NCBI RefSeq assembly: GCF_900106045.1
Contig: NZ_LT629802.1
Span: 3,906,001-3,970,000, forward strand
DNA length: 64,000 bases
Direction of reading: 5' to 3'
DNA from: Pseudomonas mucidolens
GTDB lineage: Bacteria > Pseudomonadota > Gammaproteobacteria > Pseudomonadales > Pseudomonadaceae
The notes beneath the pieces were generated by a model, which worked only from the letters and a program-made list of their open reading frames with translations, had not been told where the DNA came from and did no database searches. Made by a program: the position numbers and the translations under genes. Below, piece by piece: positions 19,461 through 28,253 of the stretch (positions are counted from its first letter, which is position 1; every line of letters starts with the position of its first letter).

Positions 19461-21608
19461 ATGCCCGAAGCACTCGTCGAGCGCACCTGCTCGCAGAAAA
19501 AAAACGCCACTGCGCAGCGCATGCCCGCACGCCTATGTTGGGGCGCAATCGCCGCGATTGGTTGGATGTTGTCCCCTGTGGCCAATGCCGCCATACCTGC
19601 CGAATGGAAGACCACCGCCTACGCCTATGAGGCCGACAGCACCAGCCTGCACGAGGTACTGGAGGATTTCAGCCAGACATTCGGCACCCAATTGCAGATC
19701 GACGGACTCCTTGAAGGCAGCGTGAACGGCAAGATACGCGGCAACACGCCACAGTCGTTACTCGACAGGCTGGCCGTCGAACATCGCTTCCAGTGGTTCA
19801 TGTACAACAACACGCTGTACATCAGCACCCTGGACCAGCAGGAGTCTGCACGCCTGGAAGTCTCCTCGGAAAGCATCGCCGACTTGAAAAAAGCACTGAC
19901 CGACATTGGCCTGCTCGATAGCCGTTTCGGGTGGGGTGAGCTGCCGGATGACAGCGTGGTCCTGGTCTCAGGTCCGAAACGCTACATCGAACAGATCAGG
20001 CAATTCAGCAGCCAACGCGAAAGCCCAGATGCCAAGCAGAGTGTAATGACCTTCACGCTGCAGTTCGCCAATGCGGCAGATCGGCAAATTGACTATCGCG
20101 GTGAAAAACTCACCATCCCCGGCGTTGCCAACATGCTGCGTGGCTTGCTGGAGCCCCGCTCAACCTCCGCGCTCTCCAGCATGAGCCGCACCTCAGCGCC
20201 CTCGCCCCTTGTCGCAACGCCCGTGCTCCAGGGCTTCCCACGGTTGAGCAATCCGCTGCTGGGACAGATGCTCAGCCCGCCCGCCGCACTGGGGCAAACC
20301 GCCGCAAACGATGCCATCACGCCACGGGCACCCGTCGCCAGCGGCAAAATCCGGGTCGAGGCCGACACGCGAAACAACGCAGTATTGATCTACGACCTGC
20401 CAGTGCGCCAGGCGATGTATCGCGAGCTCATCGCCAAGCTCGATGTGGCGCGCAAACTCGTGGAAATCGACGCCATCATCCTCGATATCGAGCGCACTCA
20501 ACTACGCGAGCTGGGCGTCAACTGGGGCTTTCAGAACAGTCGGTTTCAGGCTGGCGTGAACAACGTGGCGCCCGGAACCTCTTCTCAGTTGTCGATCAGC
20601 AACATGGATCGCTTTGCCGCTGATCTGCGGGCCCTGGAAGCCCGAGGCCTGGCGAGTATCGTGTCCAATCCGTCAATCCTGACCCTGGAAAACCAACCCG
20701 CGGTGATCGATTTCAATCGCACCCAATACCTCACCGCCGGCAACGAGAACGCCACCATTCTGCCGATCACGGTGGGCACCAGCTTCCAGGTGGTTCCCAG
20801 GGTGATCACCAGCCGAGGCAAGCACCAGATCCATCTGTCGGTCGATATCGAAGACGGTAATTTCGATGAGTCAAACCCGCAACGCAGCGGGCCCGATGTA
20901 CGCAAAGGCAAAGTCAGCACCCAGGCAGTCATGGCGCAAAGACGCTCGTTGGTAGTGGGTGGTTTTCATGTCACCGAAAATACCGACAAGCTCAACAAGA
21001 TCCCGTTCTTGGGCGATATCCCACTGCTGGGCAAGGCACTGTTTTCATCCACTGAGCGCAAAAACAACAGACGCGAACGCCTGTTTATCCTGACGCCCAG
21101 AGTCATCGGCGATCAGTCCGATCCTTCGCGTTATTTGCCGCAAGCCGATCAGGTCGAGTTGCAGGCAGCGCTCAAGCCGCTGGCCCGGCGCTACGCCGCC
21201 CATCAACCCGTGATCACGCGCAGCGAGGTTTCATCGACCCTGGCACATCTGGTCACCGGACAGGTGCCCAAGGGTTTCAAAGCCAAGCCGATGCCACTGG
21301 AACTCGACACCCTGTGCCGAACGCGCGACCTCCTGGCACTCAATCCGCAACGCAGCCAATGGTATGCCGGCCCGCGGTACAATGTGGCCGTGGTGGTAGT
21401 GCGCAATCAGTTCAACCGCAACGTGCGTATCGATGAAAAGGAATGCAGCACCTCGCACGCCCTGGCGGTCACCGTCTGGCCGCGGGCCTGGCTCAAGCCC
21501 GGGGAAGAAGCAGAAGTGTTTATCGCCATGCGCCCCGTAGTGAAAGACGCACACATCGGGGTGTCGCGCCCCTCCCTGCTGACGACGAACAGGAAAACCG
21601 CACAATGA
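19461..21608 (+). CDS. hrcC: HrcC (SctC), outer-membrane secretin
   Basis: 715 residues. An unusually polar, about 25-residue stretch precedes the hydrophobic signal segment (IAAIGWMLSPVANAA). Periplasmic N domains follow, including a low-complexity insert rich in Ser/Pro/Ala (residues about 235-295), then the secretin core with VEIDAIILDIERTQLRELGV, NPSILTLENQPAVI and VVGGFHVTENTDKLNKIPFL-like blocks. It forms the outer-membrane ring. It overlaps hrpT by ATGA. Confidence 0.97.
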   Translation: MPEALVERTCSQKKNATAQRMPARLCWGAIAAIGWMLSPVANAAIPAEWKTTAYAYEADSTSLHEVLEDFSQTFGTQLQIDGLLEGSVNGKIRGNTPQSLLDRLAVEHRFQWFMYNNTLYISTLDQQESARLEVSSESIADLKKALTDIGLLDSRFGWGELPDDSVVLVSGPKRYIEQIRQFSSQRESPDAKQSVMTFTLQFANAADRQIDYRGEKLTIPGVANMLRGLLEPRSTSALSSMSRTSAPSPLVATPVLQGFPRLSNPLLGQMLSPPAALGQTAANDAITPRAPVASGKIRVEADTRNNAVLIYDLPVRQAMYRELIAKLDVARKLVEIDAIILDIERTQLRELGVNWGFQNSRFQAGVNNVAPGTSSQLSISNMDRFAADLRALEARGLASIVSNPSILTLENQPAVIDFNRTQYLTAGNENATILPITVGTSFQVVPRVITSRGKHQIHLSVDIEDGNFDESNPQRSGPDVRKGKVSTQAVMAQRRSLVVGGFHVTENTDKLNKIPFLGDIPLLGKALFSSTERKNNRRERLFILTPRVIGDQSDPSRYLPQADQVELQAALKPLARRYAAHQPVITRSEVSSTLAHLVTGQVPKGFKAKPMPLELDTLCRTRDLLALNPQRSQWYAGPRYNVAVVVVRNQFNRNVRIDEKECSTSHALAVTVWPRAWLKPGEEAEVFIAMRPVVKDAHIGVSRPSLLTTNRKTAQ

Positions 21609-21808
21609 GAAATGCCCTCCCGACCCTTGGCCTGCTGGGCAGCGTTCTTTTGGCGGCCGGCTGCACCCCGACCTGCCAGGGTGACTCGTGCTCACGTCCG
21701 CAATCAAGCGCTGCTGAAATGGTGATCTGGTGGCCTGAACACATGCGCGCGGAGTCCGGCCCGTCCAACCAGCGCGCGGATTACCAGAGCGTCTCCCTCG
21801 AGCGATGA
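21605..21808 (+). CDS. hrpT: HrpT, small lipoprotein (secretin pilotin-like)
   Basis: 67 residues from ATG 21605, overlapping hrcC. Signal peptide with lipobox LLAAGC, and two further cysteines just after (CTPTCQGDSC). HrpT follows hrcC in P. syringae and is an outer-membrane lipoprotein, thought to help secretin assembly. Overlaps hrpV by ATGA. Confidence 0.88.
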   Translation: MRNALPTLGLLGSVLLAAGCTPTCQGDSCSRPQSSAAEMVIWWPEHMRAESGPSNQRADYQSVSLER

Positions 21809-22185
21809 AGCCTTCAGGATTGACTGCCGATGCCCCGCACCGGCAGGCGTTCCTCGACGAACTGATGAGCGGCAATGCCGCTCACTGGTCACTGTGCGAT
21901 GGCGTCACATTCGCTCACGCGCCAATCAGCGAAAAGCCCGGGCTGGCGTTACAGATCAAACCGCATGCCCTGAGGCACGGGCAGGTGCGGCAGGTACTGG
22001 AGCGACGCTTCGAACACGCGCAAGCCTTCATGGGATTGTTCATCTACCTGGACATCGACCAGGCGCTGGTGATCTGGCAGCGCCTGCACGCACCGCACGA
22101 TGCGCGCGTGCTCGATAAACACATCAGCGCTGCGCTGTCACTGGCGAACCTCGAACGACTGGACGAAGACCGCAGCCGCTACTGA
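21805..22185 (+). CDS. hrpV: HrpV, negative regulator of the hrp regulon
   Basis: 126 residues, start coupled to hrpT. Soluble alpha/beta composition. In P. syringae HrpV binds HrpS and blocks activation of hrpL; HrpG relieves this. Identified by position at the end of the hrcC operon and by size. It ends 15 bases before the stop of the convergent hrcU gene, so the two operons meet here without room for a large terminator. Confidence 0.85.
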   Translation: MKPSGLTADAPHRQAFLDELMSGNAAHWSLCDGVTFAHAPISEKPGLALQIKPHALRHGQVRQVLERRFEHAQAFMGLFIYLDIDQALVIWQRLHAPHDARVLDKHISAALSLANLERLDEDRSRY

Positions 22186-22200
22186 ACACGCCAAGCCCAG

Positions 22201-23253
22201 TCACCGCACATCCAGTTCAGGTAACTGGAGCGTCTCGCGCTTGGCCTCCTCATCCAGCTCACGCAGGGTGCGATAGATAAGCGCGACCGCCTGCAAGGTC
22301 TCCCGGGTGATGTGGCTGCCGAGTTCCTCCCGGTACAACGTACGGGCCAGCCACACACACTGAATGACCGGTATATCCGCCGCCTTGGCCCTGTCGATCA
22401 GCTTCAGCGCCTCGCTATCCGTGCCTTTTTCCACCAGCATCGGCAACGGGGTTTTTCCCGGCCGATAATACAGCGCCACTGCAAAATGCGTGGGGTTGAC
22501 CACCAGCATGTCGGACTCTTCAAGCCTGGGCAGCTTGACCTTCGGCTCCTCCTGAGCCAGTTGCTGGGCCAGGGCCCGACGCTGGTTCTTGACATGGGGA
22601 TCGCCCTCCATGTCCTTGTATTCCTTGATCAGCTCAACCTGGGTCATGCGCATGCGTTTGGCGAAGAAGTGCTTTTGCAAGGCCAAGTCGATCAGTGCCA
22701 TGACCAGCAAGAGTCCCAGGCAGGTATGCAGCAGATGCCGGAACAGCACGATCAAGGCCGAGATGTAGCCAGGCAAGTCACCGCTGGTCAAACCAATCAG
22801 CGCACCCAACGCCGGACCGATCACCGCATACAGGATCAACGTGATCAGCAGCGCCTTGACCACCCCCATGCACAGATTCATCAGCGACTGCCCCGAAAAC
22901 ATCTGTTTGACCTGATTCAACGGGTTGAGTCGGTTGAAGTCCGGCTTCAAGGTTTCAGGCGCGAACAGAAAGCCGAACTGCCCCCAGCTGCTGATCAGCT
23001 TTGTCACAATCGCCACGGCGGCCATCAACAGCGCGAAGCTGAAGAACACGGCCGCGCTATCCACCACGACCTCCTCCAAGGTTCGCATGAACGGTTGCCC
23101 GATACGCGACACCGGTAGCATCAATAGCTGCTGGAGGCGTTGCATGCTGCTTTCTGCCGAGAACAAGGCAATCTCGCTCAAGACCGTCAACGCCAGCAAT
23201 TTACCGATGTCCTGACTTTGCGCGACCTGGCCTTTTTTCCGCTGGTCGCGCAA
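22201..23253 (-). CDS. hrcU: HrcU (SctU), export switch protein; N-terminus out of frame
   Basis: 350 residues if read from TTG 23253. Four transmembrane helices are followed by a cytoplasmic domain with the autocleavage site in VVNPTHFAVALYY (NPTH), which switches substrate specificity. The frame opens abruptly with LRDQRKKGQVAQSQDIGKLL, which is the usual HrcU sequence from about residue 17 on. The missing first residues are present upstream in another reading frame, starting at an ATG coupled to the hrcT stop (see the next entry). So the gene is either disrupted by one extra A, is expressed by slippage, or the base is a sequencing error. The rest of the protein is intact. Confidence 0.92.
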   Translation of the reverse strand: MRDQRKKGQVAQSQDIGKLLALTVLSEIALFSAESSMQRLQQLLMLPVSRIGQPFMRTLEEVVVDSAAVFFSFALLMAAVAIVTKLISSWGQFGFLFAPETLKPDFNRLNPLNQVKQMFSGQSLMNLCMGVVKALLITLILYAVIGPALGALIGLTSGDLPGYISALIVLFRHLLHTCLGLLLVMALIDLALQKHFFAKRMRMTQVELIKEYKDMEGDPHVKNQRRALAQQLAQEEPKVKLPRLEESDMLVVNPTHFAVALYYRPGKTPLPMLVEKGTDSEALKLIDRAKAADIPVIQCVWLARTLYREELGSHITRETLQAVALIYRTLRELDEEAKRETLQLPELDVR

Positions 23254-23299
23254 TTTTTTTGTCGGTCGCCGGGTGTTTTTTCTCGCCCGAATCGCTCAT
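23254..23299 (-). other. hrcU: Displaced hrcU start region with A7 frameshift point
   Basis: ATG 23299-23297 overlaps the hrcT stop (ATGA) and opens MSDSGEKKHPATDKK. It then meets a run of seven A (23260-23254, seven T on the plus strand). Reading six A instead of seven joins this segment directly to LRDQRKKGQ, giving a standard HrcU N-terminus. As written, the ATG frame continues IARPAEKRPG, which is not family-like. Confidence 0.85.
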
Positions 23300-24093
23300 G
23301 CACCCACCTTGAACAACAGACCCAGCGCATGCTTGTACTCGGACAGCAGACTCATGCGCCCGACGATCAGGTCTTGCAGCACCGGCAGATACAGCAGCAG
23401 AAACGCCAGACCACCCAGGCTCTTGGCCGGCATCGACAACACCATCACCTGCAACTGCGGGCTGTAAAGGCTGAGCAAGGCGATGGCGAACTCAATCAGC
23501 AGCAATAACGCGATAAATGGCGCGGCGTAGAGGGTCATGTGCGTAAACGTATCGCCGAGCAAGCCCAAAAAAACACTGAACCCGTTGACCGCCGGCGTTG
23601 GCAGCCAGACGGTCGCAGGCCAGATCAGGTAGCTGTCCCAGATCACCTGAGTCACCACGCCCAGGCCCAGCGAAACGATCAGCAGAAAGATGCTCAGTTG
23701 TTTAAGCATGTGCCCGATAGGCGTCGCATCCGGCCCCAAAGACGGGTTGAGTTGGCCGCCGATCAAGGCGCCACGCTGGTTGTCGAGCAACGCCCCCACG
23801 CCCTCGAACAGCCAGAAAGGCATCGACAGCAGCGTTCCGAGCAAAAAGCCCAGAACCATCTCCTTGAGCACCAACCCGACGATCAACAGGTGAGTCAACT
23901 CCTGCCCCAGCAACGCGGCATGCACACCGGGAACGGGCAACAGCGCCAGCACCATCACGATCACATGGCGCGGCATCCCGCGCACATGCTGGAAACAGAA
24001 GGCGGGCACCAGGAAGGCACAGGGGTATATACGTGCCATGGAAATCACCAGACTGGGCAAATACTCAAGGTAAGGAATGACCAACGCGCACAC
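23296..24093 (-). CDS. hrcT: HrcT (SctT), export gate component
   Basis: About 265 residues of mostly transmembrane helices with the FliR/SpaR/YscT pattern (FSVFLGLLGDTFTHM; SLYSPQLQVMVLSMPAKS). The GTG at 24093 lies immediately next to GAGGAG, too close for a normal spacer; a TTG nine bases further in gives better spacing, so the true start is uncertain by three codons. Part of the membrane export gate with HrcR and HrcS. Its stop overlaps the original ATG of hrcU. Confidence 0.95.
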   Translation of the reverse strand: MCALVIPYLEYLPSLVISMARIYPCAFLVPAFCFQHVRGMPRHVIVMVLALLPVPGVHAALLGQELTHLLIVGLVLKEMVLGFLLGTLLSMPFWLFEGVGALLDNQRGALIGGQLNPSLGPDATPIGHMLKQLSIFLLIVSLGLGVVTQVIWDSYLIWPATVWLPTPAVNGFSVFLGLLGDTFTHMTLYAAPFIALLLLIEFAIALLSLYSPQLQVMVLSMPAKSLGGLAFLLLYLPVLQDLIVGRMSLLSEYKHALGLLFKVGA

Positions 24094-24096
24094 TCC

Positions 24097-24357
24097 TCAA
24101 AGCGCTGAGCGCGCGACCATGTCGAAGGTGAGGTTGATCAACTTGATCAACTCGATGCCTATCCAGCGCCCAGTCAATGCCAACGTAACGCCCACCGCCA
24201 CCAGCTTGATACCAAAGGGCAATGTCTGATCCTGTACCTGCATCAATGCCTGCACCAGTGAAGTCAGCACCCCGACGATCACCGCGACAATCAACGGGGG
24301 AGCCGATAACACCACCACCAGCAACATGCCCTGCTTGAACAGCTGAATAGGGTCCAT
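24097..24357 (-). CDS. hrcS: HrcS (SctS), export gate component
   Basis: 86 residues forming two transmembrane helices with the FliQ-family motif LVQALMQVQDQTLPFGIKL between them. It assembles with HrcR and HrcT into the helical export gate. It lies 7 bases after hrcR and 3 bases before hrcT. Confidence 0.96.
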   Translation of the reverse strand: MDPIQLFKQGMLLVVVLSAPPLIVAVIVGVLTSLVQALMQVQDQTLPFGIKLVAVGVTLALTGRWIGIELIKLINLTFDMVARSAL

Positions 24358-24364
24358 GTGTCAC

Positions 24365-25018
24365 TCACAAGAAGGAAAGAAACAGGCTGTCGAGCAACCG
24401 CGACCACCCGGACACGAGGACGAACAACAGCAACTTGAGAGGCAGCGAGATGGTCATCGGCGACACCATCTGCATGCCCAACGCCAGCAACAAGTTGGAG
24501 ACAATCAAGTCGATGACGATGAACGGGATGTAGATCAGAAAGCCCACTTCAAAGCCGGCTTGCAGTTGTGAAAGGACAAACGCGGGGATCAGCAAAATCA
24601 AGTCATCACGTTGGGTGCCTTGGCTCATCTCCGGTGGCCACATGCGGGTGGTGTTTTCATGCAGATGAATCAACAGGTCCGGATCGGTGTTGCGTTGCAT
24701 GAACGCCCGCAGCGGTTTTATCGCAACCAGGCCGGTGTCCTGGAATGCCTGCACGCTGGAGGTATCCAGCGGCGACGCCTCGATCACCTGGCTGATCTCG
24801 TAACCCACGGGCGCCATGATAAACAGCGTGGCCGCCAGCGCGATGCCGTTCAAGGCCATGCTCGGCGGTACCTGCTGCACGCCGATGGCATTGCGGGTGA
24901 TCATCAGCACAATGACTATCTTCAAAAAGGCCGTGCAGATGATCAACAACATGGGCATCAGCGCCAACGAGCCGAGCAGCAGTGCGAACAGTAGCGGGTC
25001 AACCCCCTGAACCGTCAT
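24365..25018 (-). CDS. hrcR: HrcR (SctR), export gate component
   Basis: 217 residues from ATG 25018 ([20 protein letters not shown]), which overlaps the hrcQ stop (ATGA). A longer frame back to 25138 is inside hrcQ and not membrane-like. FliP-family features: [29 protein letters not shown], and [16 protein letters not shown] near the end. Five copies form the core of the gate. Confidence 0.97.
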   Translation of the reverse strand: MTVQGVDPLLFALLLGSLALMPMLLIICTAFLKIVIVLMITRNAIGVQQVPPSMALNGIALAATLFIMAPVGYEISQVIEASPLDTSSVQAFQDTGLVAIKPLRAFMQRNTDPDLLIHLHENTTRMWPPEMSQGTQRDDLILLIPAFVLSQLQAGFEVGFLIYIPFIVIDLIVSNLLLALGMQMVSPMTISLPLKLLLFVLVSGWSRLLDSLFLSFL

Positions 25019-26049
25019 CGGGAAAAGATCACACGTGACAACTGCAAGCCCAGCCGGCCATCCACCTCGACCAACTGCCCTTGGCCGATAGGCCGCTCGC
25101 CGTAATAAAGTCCGGCCAACCCGGGTCCGTACCCGCAAATCCCCAATACCGCTCCCGGGGCCAGTTGACGTAGCTCGCCGAGGGTCAATTGCAGTGTGCC
25201 GCAGCGTACCGTGAGGGCCATGGATAACTCATCGAACGGTTCATGACCAAAAACATCCTCCAGCGGTTCGCCACTCTCGTACTCAGCCTGTCCGTCCCAT
25301 CCTTGTTCATGGGATTGTTCAGCAAAATTCTCATCCACCGCAGTTTCCCTCATCGAAAAAAGTGTCAGTTGCAAAGCACCGGTTTGATCATCGAGACAGC
25401 CTTGCAACAGGTGCTTGCCCAGGCGTACACACCCATCACCCTGGGTGTTGAACAGCGGACTCTCGAGCACCAGCACATCGCCAGGGCGCAGCGCCTGCAA
25501 CAGCGAGGCGGTCAGTTGCAAGCGCGCCAGCGTCACCGGTAGCGAGAGCGCAAGTGAACCGGGCAAGGCCTTCGCCATCGGTCGCCACGGGGCGGCATCA
25601 CACAATGCCAGCAGACTGGCAGGCGCCAGCATCAGGCGCGCCACGACCCTGGAGGCTCCCAGTGCTACCGTGAAGCGACAGCCGAACGTCTGGCGATGCA
25701 GTTGCCCCAAGGGCTGCAGATATCCAAAAAGGTCGTTCAACTGCGGACTCAAGCTTTGCTGGAACACGGCCCAGACCCAGGAAGCCGGATCATTGCCGGC
25801 CTCGGCCAGCCCGACCGGACATTCGCCAAACAGACTCAAGACGGCGCCAGGTTCACTGAACGTCAACACCCCGCGGGCCGTCTCAAATGACATCAGCCTC
25901 TTGCCCGCGGGGGCGATTCCCGGCTCCAGGAGCAATTCGCCCGACTGGCCGGCGACCTCGAACGGCAAGCGCAGTCCACGCCCCAAGCGACGCCGCGCGA
26001 GCACCTTGGTGCCATCGACCACCGGCAACTTCAATGCAGGCAACATCAT
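25015..26049 (-). CDS. hrcQ: HrcQ (SctQ), unsplit C-ring / sorting-platform protein
   Basis: 344 residues from ATG 26049 ([13 protein letters not shown]), coupled to hrpP by ATGA. The N-terminal part matches HrcQA-type sequence; the C-terminal about 70 residues are a SpoA domain ([20 protein letters not shown] onward). In P. syringae these are two genes, hrcQA and hrcQB; here they are one frame. An acidic, low-complexity linker (about residues 240-280) joins them. GTG 25338 follows GAGG with suitable spacing and could start a separate 107-residue C-terminal product, as in YscQ, SsaQ and Spa33. Confidence 0.93.
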   Translation of the reverse strand: MMLPALKLPVVDGTKVLARRRLGRGLRLPFEVAGQSGELLLEPGIAPAGKRLMSFETARGVLTFSEPGAVLSLFGECPVGLAEAGNDPASWVWAVFQQSLSPQLNDLFGYLQPLGQLHRQTFGCRFTVALGASRVVARLMLAPASLLALCDAAPWRPMAKALPGSLALSLPVTLARLQLTASLLQALRPGDVLVLESPLFNTQGDGCVRLGKHLLQGCLDDQTGALQLTLFSMRETAVDENFAEQSHEQGWDGQAEYESGEPLEDVFGHEPFDELSMALTVRCGTLQLTLGELRQLAPGAVLGICGYGPGLAGLYYGERPIGQGQLVEVDGRLGLQLSRVIFSR

Positions 26050-26498
26050 GCTTGGTCGACTTTCCGCAGACGCAGACTGACGGGCTGCCCGAGTCCCCGG
26101 CAGAGTCTTTCCTGGCAACCCTGACGAACACCGGCAAGCCAGATCGAGGTTCGCGCCTCTTCAGCCTCCAGGGTGATGTCCCAGGACTGGTTCTCATGCC
26201 CGGCACAGACGTTGATCCGTCCCCATCGCGGCAAGTACAGCGTCATGTTCAAGGGCCACTGGGAAACGCCGCTCAGGCGCATCTCCAACTGTTCGGCCAG
26301 CGCCTCGATCGCCTGCTCACTGGCCTGTGCCACTTGCCCCGGCGGACTGCTGGAAAAACCCTCACTCCCGCTGTCGTCACTGAAGTACCAGGCAAATAAT
26401 CGACTCTGTTCCAAAGACACGGTGTGGCCCAAGCCTGTCTCGGCATCCGATTCACGTGCATGCCGGCGCTCGGATTTTTCCATCGACAACGGCTTCAT
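26046..26498 (-). CDS. hrpP: HrpP (SctP), pilus/needle length and substrate-switch protein
   Basis: 150 residues. The N-terminal half is polar and acidic with no clear fold; the C-terminal part (MTLYLPRWGRINVCAGHENQ onward) fits the T3S4 substrate-switch domain. It lies between hrpO and hrcQ with ATGA overlaps on both sides, as in P. syringae. Probably works with HrcU to switch from early to late substrates. Confidence 0.85.
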   Translation of the reverse strand: MKPLSMEKSERRHARESDAETGLGHTVSLEQSRLFAWYFSDDSGSEGFSSSPPGQVAQASEQAIEALAEQLEMRLSGVSQWPLNMTLYLPRWGRINVCAGHENQSWDITLEAEEARTSIWLAGVRQGCQERLCRGLGQPVSLRLRKVDQA

Positions 26499-26908
26499 AG
26501 CGCCTCCTGCGCCAGCAAGTGCGCCAACTCCTGAAGTTTTTCAACTTCGCGCAGGCATTCGGTGACCTGCCGCTGCGCCGTCTCGACGTGCGTCACTTGC
26601 CGCTGCTGCCGCTGGTACAGCTCACGTAGCTCACCCTCTTCACGCGCAGTGCCGGCCAGCAATCTGCGCTCCTGATTGCCCCAGGTCTTCAAGTCCTGTA
26701 GCGACACCACTTGCCCCTGGTGCCTGCTCACCAGCTCGGCGGTTTTCTGCGCGGCCTGCTGGCGGGCCTGGTCCAGGGCCGCATGTGCCTGGTGGACCTG
26801 GTCCTGCAGGGTGCCCTGGAGTCTTTTGGCATCACGCAAGGTGCGCTCGGCACGCTCGGCCCGGTGTCGGCGCAGACGGCGCAAAGTCTCTATTTCAGAA
26901 AGGAACAT
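26495..26908 (-). CDS. hrpO: HrpO (SctO), ATPase stalk coiled-coil protein
   Basis: 137 residues, almost entirely one long alpha-helical hairpin rich in Gln, Arg, Ala and Glu (RRLRRHRAERAERTLRDAKR; QARQQAAQKTAELVSR). This is the FliJ/YscO fold, the rotor-like stalk inside the HrcN hexamer. It overlaps hrcN by 14 bases and hrpP by 4. Confidence 0.92.
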   Translation of the reverse strand: MFLSEIETLRRLRRHRAERAERTLRDAKRLQGTLQDQVHQAHAALDQARQQAAQKTAELVSRHQGQVVSLQDLKTWGNQERRLLAGTAREEGELRELYQRQQRQVTHVETAQRQVTECLREVEKLQELAHLLAQEAL

Positions 26909-28253
26909 AGGCTGTCAGCTCACTGAGTTGATCCAGGGTCAGGGCCATCGGCGAAGGCTCTCTCAGGTCCTGGCGCAGGAACGCATCCACCGCTTGCCGG
27001 CTTTGCACGGCGAGGTCCGTCAGCGCATCGGCGCCGGCCTGGTATTCGCCCAACTTGAGCATCAATTCAATCTGCTGATAGGCCGACAACAGCCGCCGCA
27101 ATGCGGTGCTCGCCTGGATGTGCTCCTGCCGGGCCACGTTGCTGAGAATCCGCGAGAGGCTGGCCAGCACGTCGACCGCCGGGTAGTGGCCGCGCTCGGC
27201 TAGTTTGCGTGAAAGCACGATGTGACCGTCGAGTAGCGAGCGCACTTCATCCGCCACCGGATCGCTCATCGAATCCTGCTCGATCAGCACGGTGTAGAGG
27301 GCGGTGATGACGCCCTGGCGCGTCAAGCCCGCGCGCTCCACCAGGCGCGGCAGCAAGCTGTAAACCGACGGTGGCAGGCCTCCGCGCCCCAACGGTTCGC
27401 CGGCCGCCAGTCCAATCTCGCGCTGGGCCCTGGCGAAACGGGTCAGGGAGTCAATCAACAACAACACCCGTTGCCCCTTACTCCGGTAGCCCTCCGCCAG
27501 GGCCGTCGCAGTGAACGCTGCGCGGGCGCGTTCCATGCTGGAGCGGTCGGAGGTGGCGCAGACCAGCACCGCCTTGGCCCGCAGCGTCTCATCGAGTTCA
27601 TGGTCGAGAAACTCGCGCAGTTCACGACCGCGCTCACCAATCAGACCAAATACAATCACATCGCAATCGACATTGCGGGCAATCTCCGCCAGCAATGTGG
27701 TCTTGCCGCAACCGGCGCCCGCGAAGAGCCCCACACGCTGCCCCTCGCCCAGGGTCAGCAAGCCATCGATCGAACGCACACCGGTGGGCAACGCCCGATG
27801 GATGCGCGGGCGTTCGGTGGCCAGCGGTGCGTCGCACAGCACCGTAGTCGCCCCTTCCGTATCGGCGCCAGCGAATGCACTGGGGCCGGTGCCGTCCATC
27901 GAGCGACCGAAGCCATCGAGTACCTGCCCCAGCAAATCGTCGCCCACCCGCACCCGATGCGGTACGCCCAGGCGTTGCACGCTGGCCCCCACCTGCACGC
28001 CTTCCAGGTTGCCCAAGGCACTGAGCACAGCGTCCTGCTGATCAAAACCAATAATCTCCGCCAGCATGCTGTCGTCACCCAGTTTTTCCACCAGGCACAA
28101 ATCGCCGATACGTGACTGCGGCAAACGGCATTGCAGCAACATGCCATTGACTCGCTGAATACGGCCGCGCATCGCCACCGGCGAATAACCGGCCAGCGTT
28201 TCCGACTGGCGCTGCTGCCAACGCTCGAGCCGCTCTGTGAACGGATTACTCAC
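26895..28253 (-). CDS. hrcN: HrcN (SctN), T3SS ATPase
   Basis: 452 residues from GTG 28253, which overlaps the hrpQ stop (GTGA); a TTG one codon upstream is less likely. F1-type ATPase: Walker A GLFAGAGCGKTTLLAEIA, GERGREL, Walker B VLLLIDSLTRFARAQREI, and the family block GLPPSVYSLLPRLVERAG. It strips chaperones and energises export at the cytoplasmic face with HrpE and HrpO. Confidence 0.98.
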   Translation of the reverse strand: MSNPFTERLERWQQRQSETLAGYSPVAMRGRIQRVNGMLLQCRLPQSRIGDLCLVEKLGDDSMLAEIIGFDQQDAVLSALGNLEGVQVGASVQRLGVPHRVRVGDDLLGQVLDGFGRSMDGTGPSAFAGADTEGATTVLCDAPLATERPRIHRALPTGVRSIDGLLTLGEGQRVGLFAGAGCGKTTLLAEIARNVDCDVIVFGLIGERGRELREFLDHELDETLRAKAVLVCATSDRSSMERARAAFTATALAEGYRSKGQRVLLLIDSLTRFARAQREIGLAAGEPLGRGGLPPSVYSLLPRLVERAGLTRQGVITALYTVLIEQDSMSDPVADEVRSLLDGHIVLSRKLAERGHYPAVDVLASLSRILSNVARQEHIQASTALRRLLSAYQQIELMLKLGEYQAGADALTDLAVQSRQAVDAFLRQDLREPSPMALTLDQLSELTAYVPF

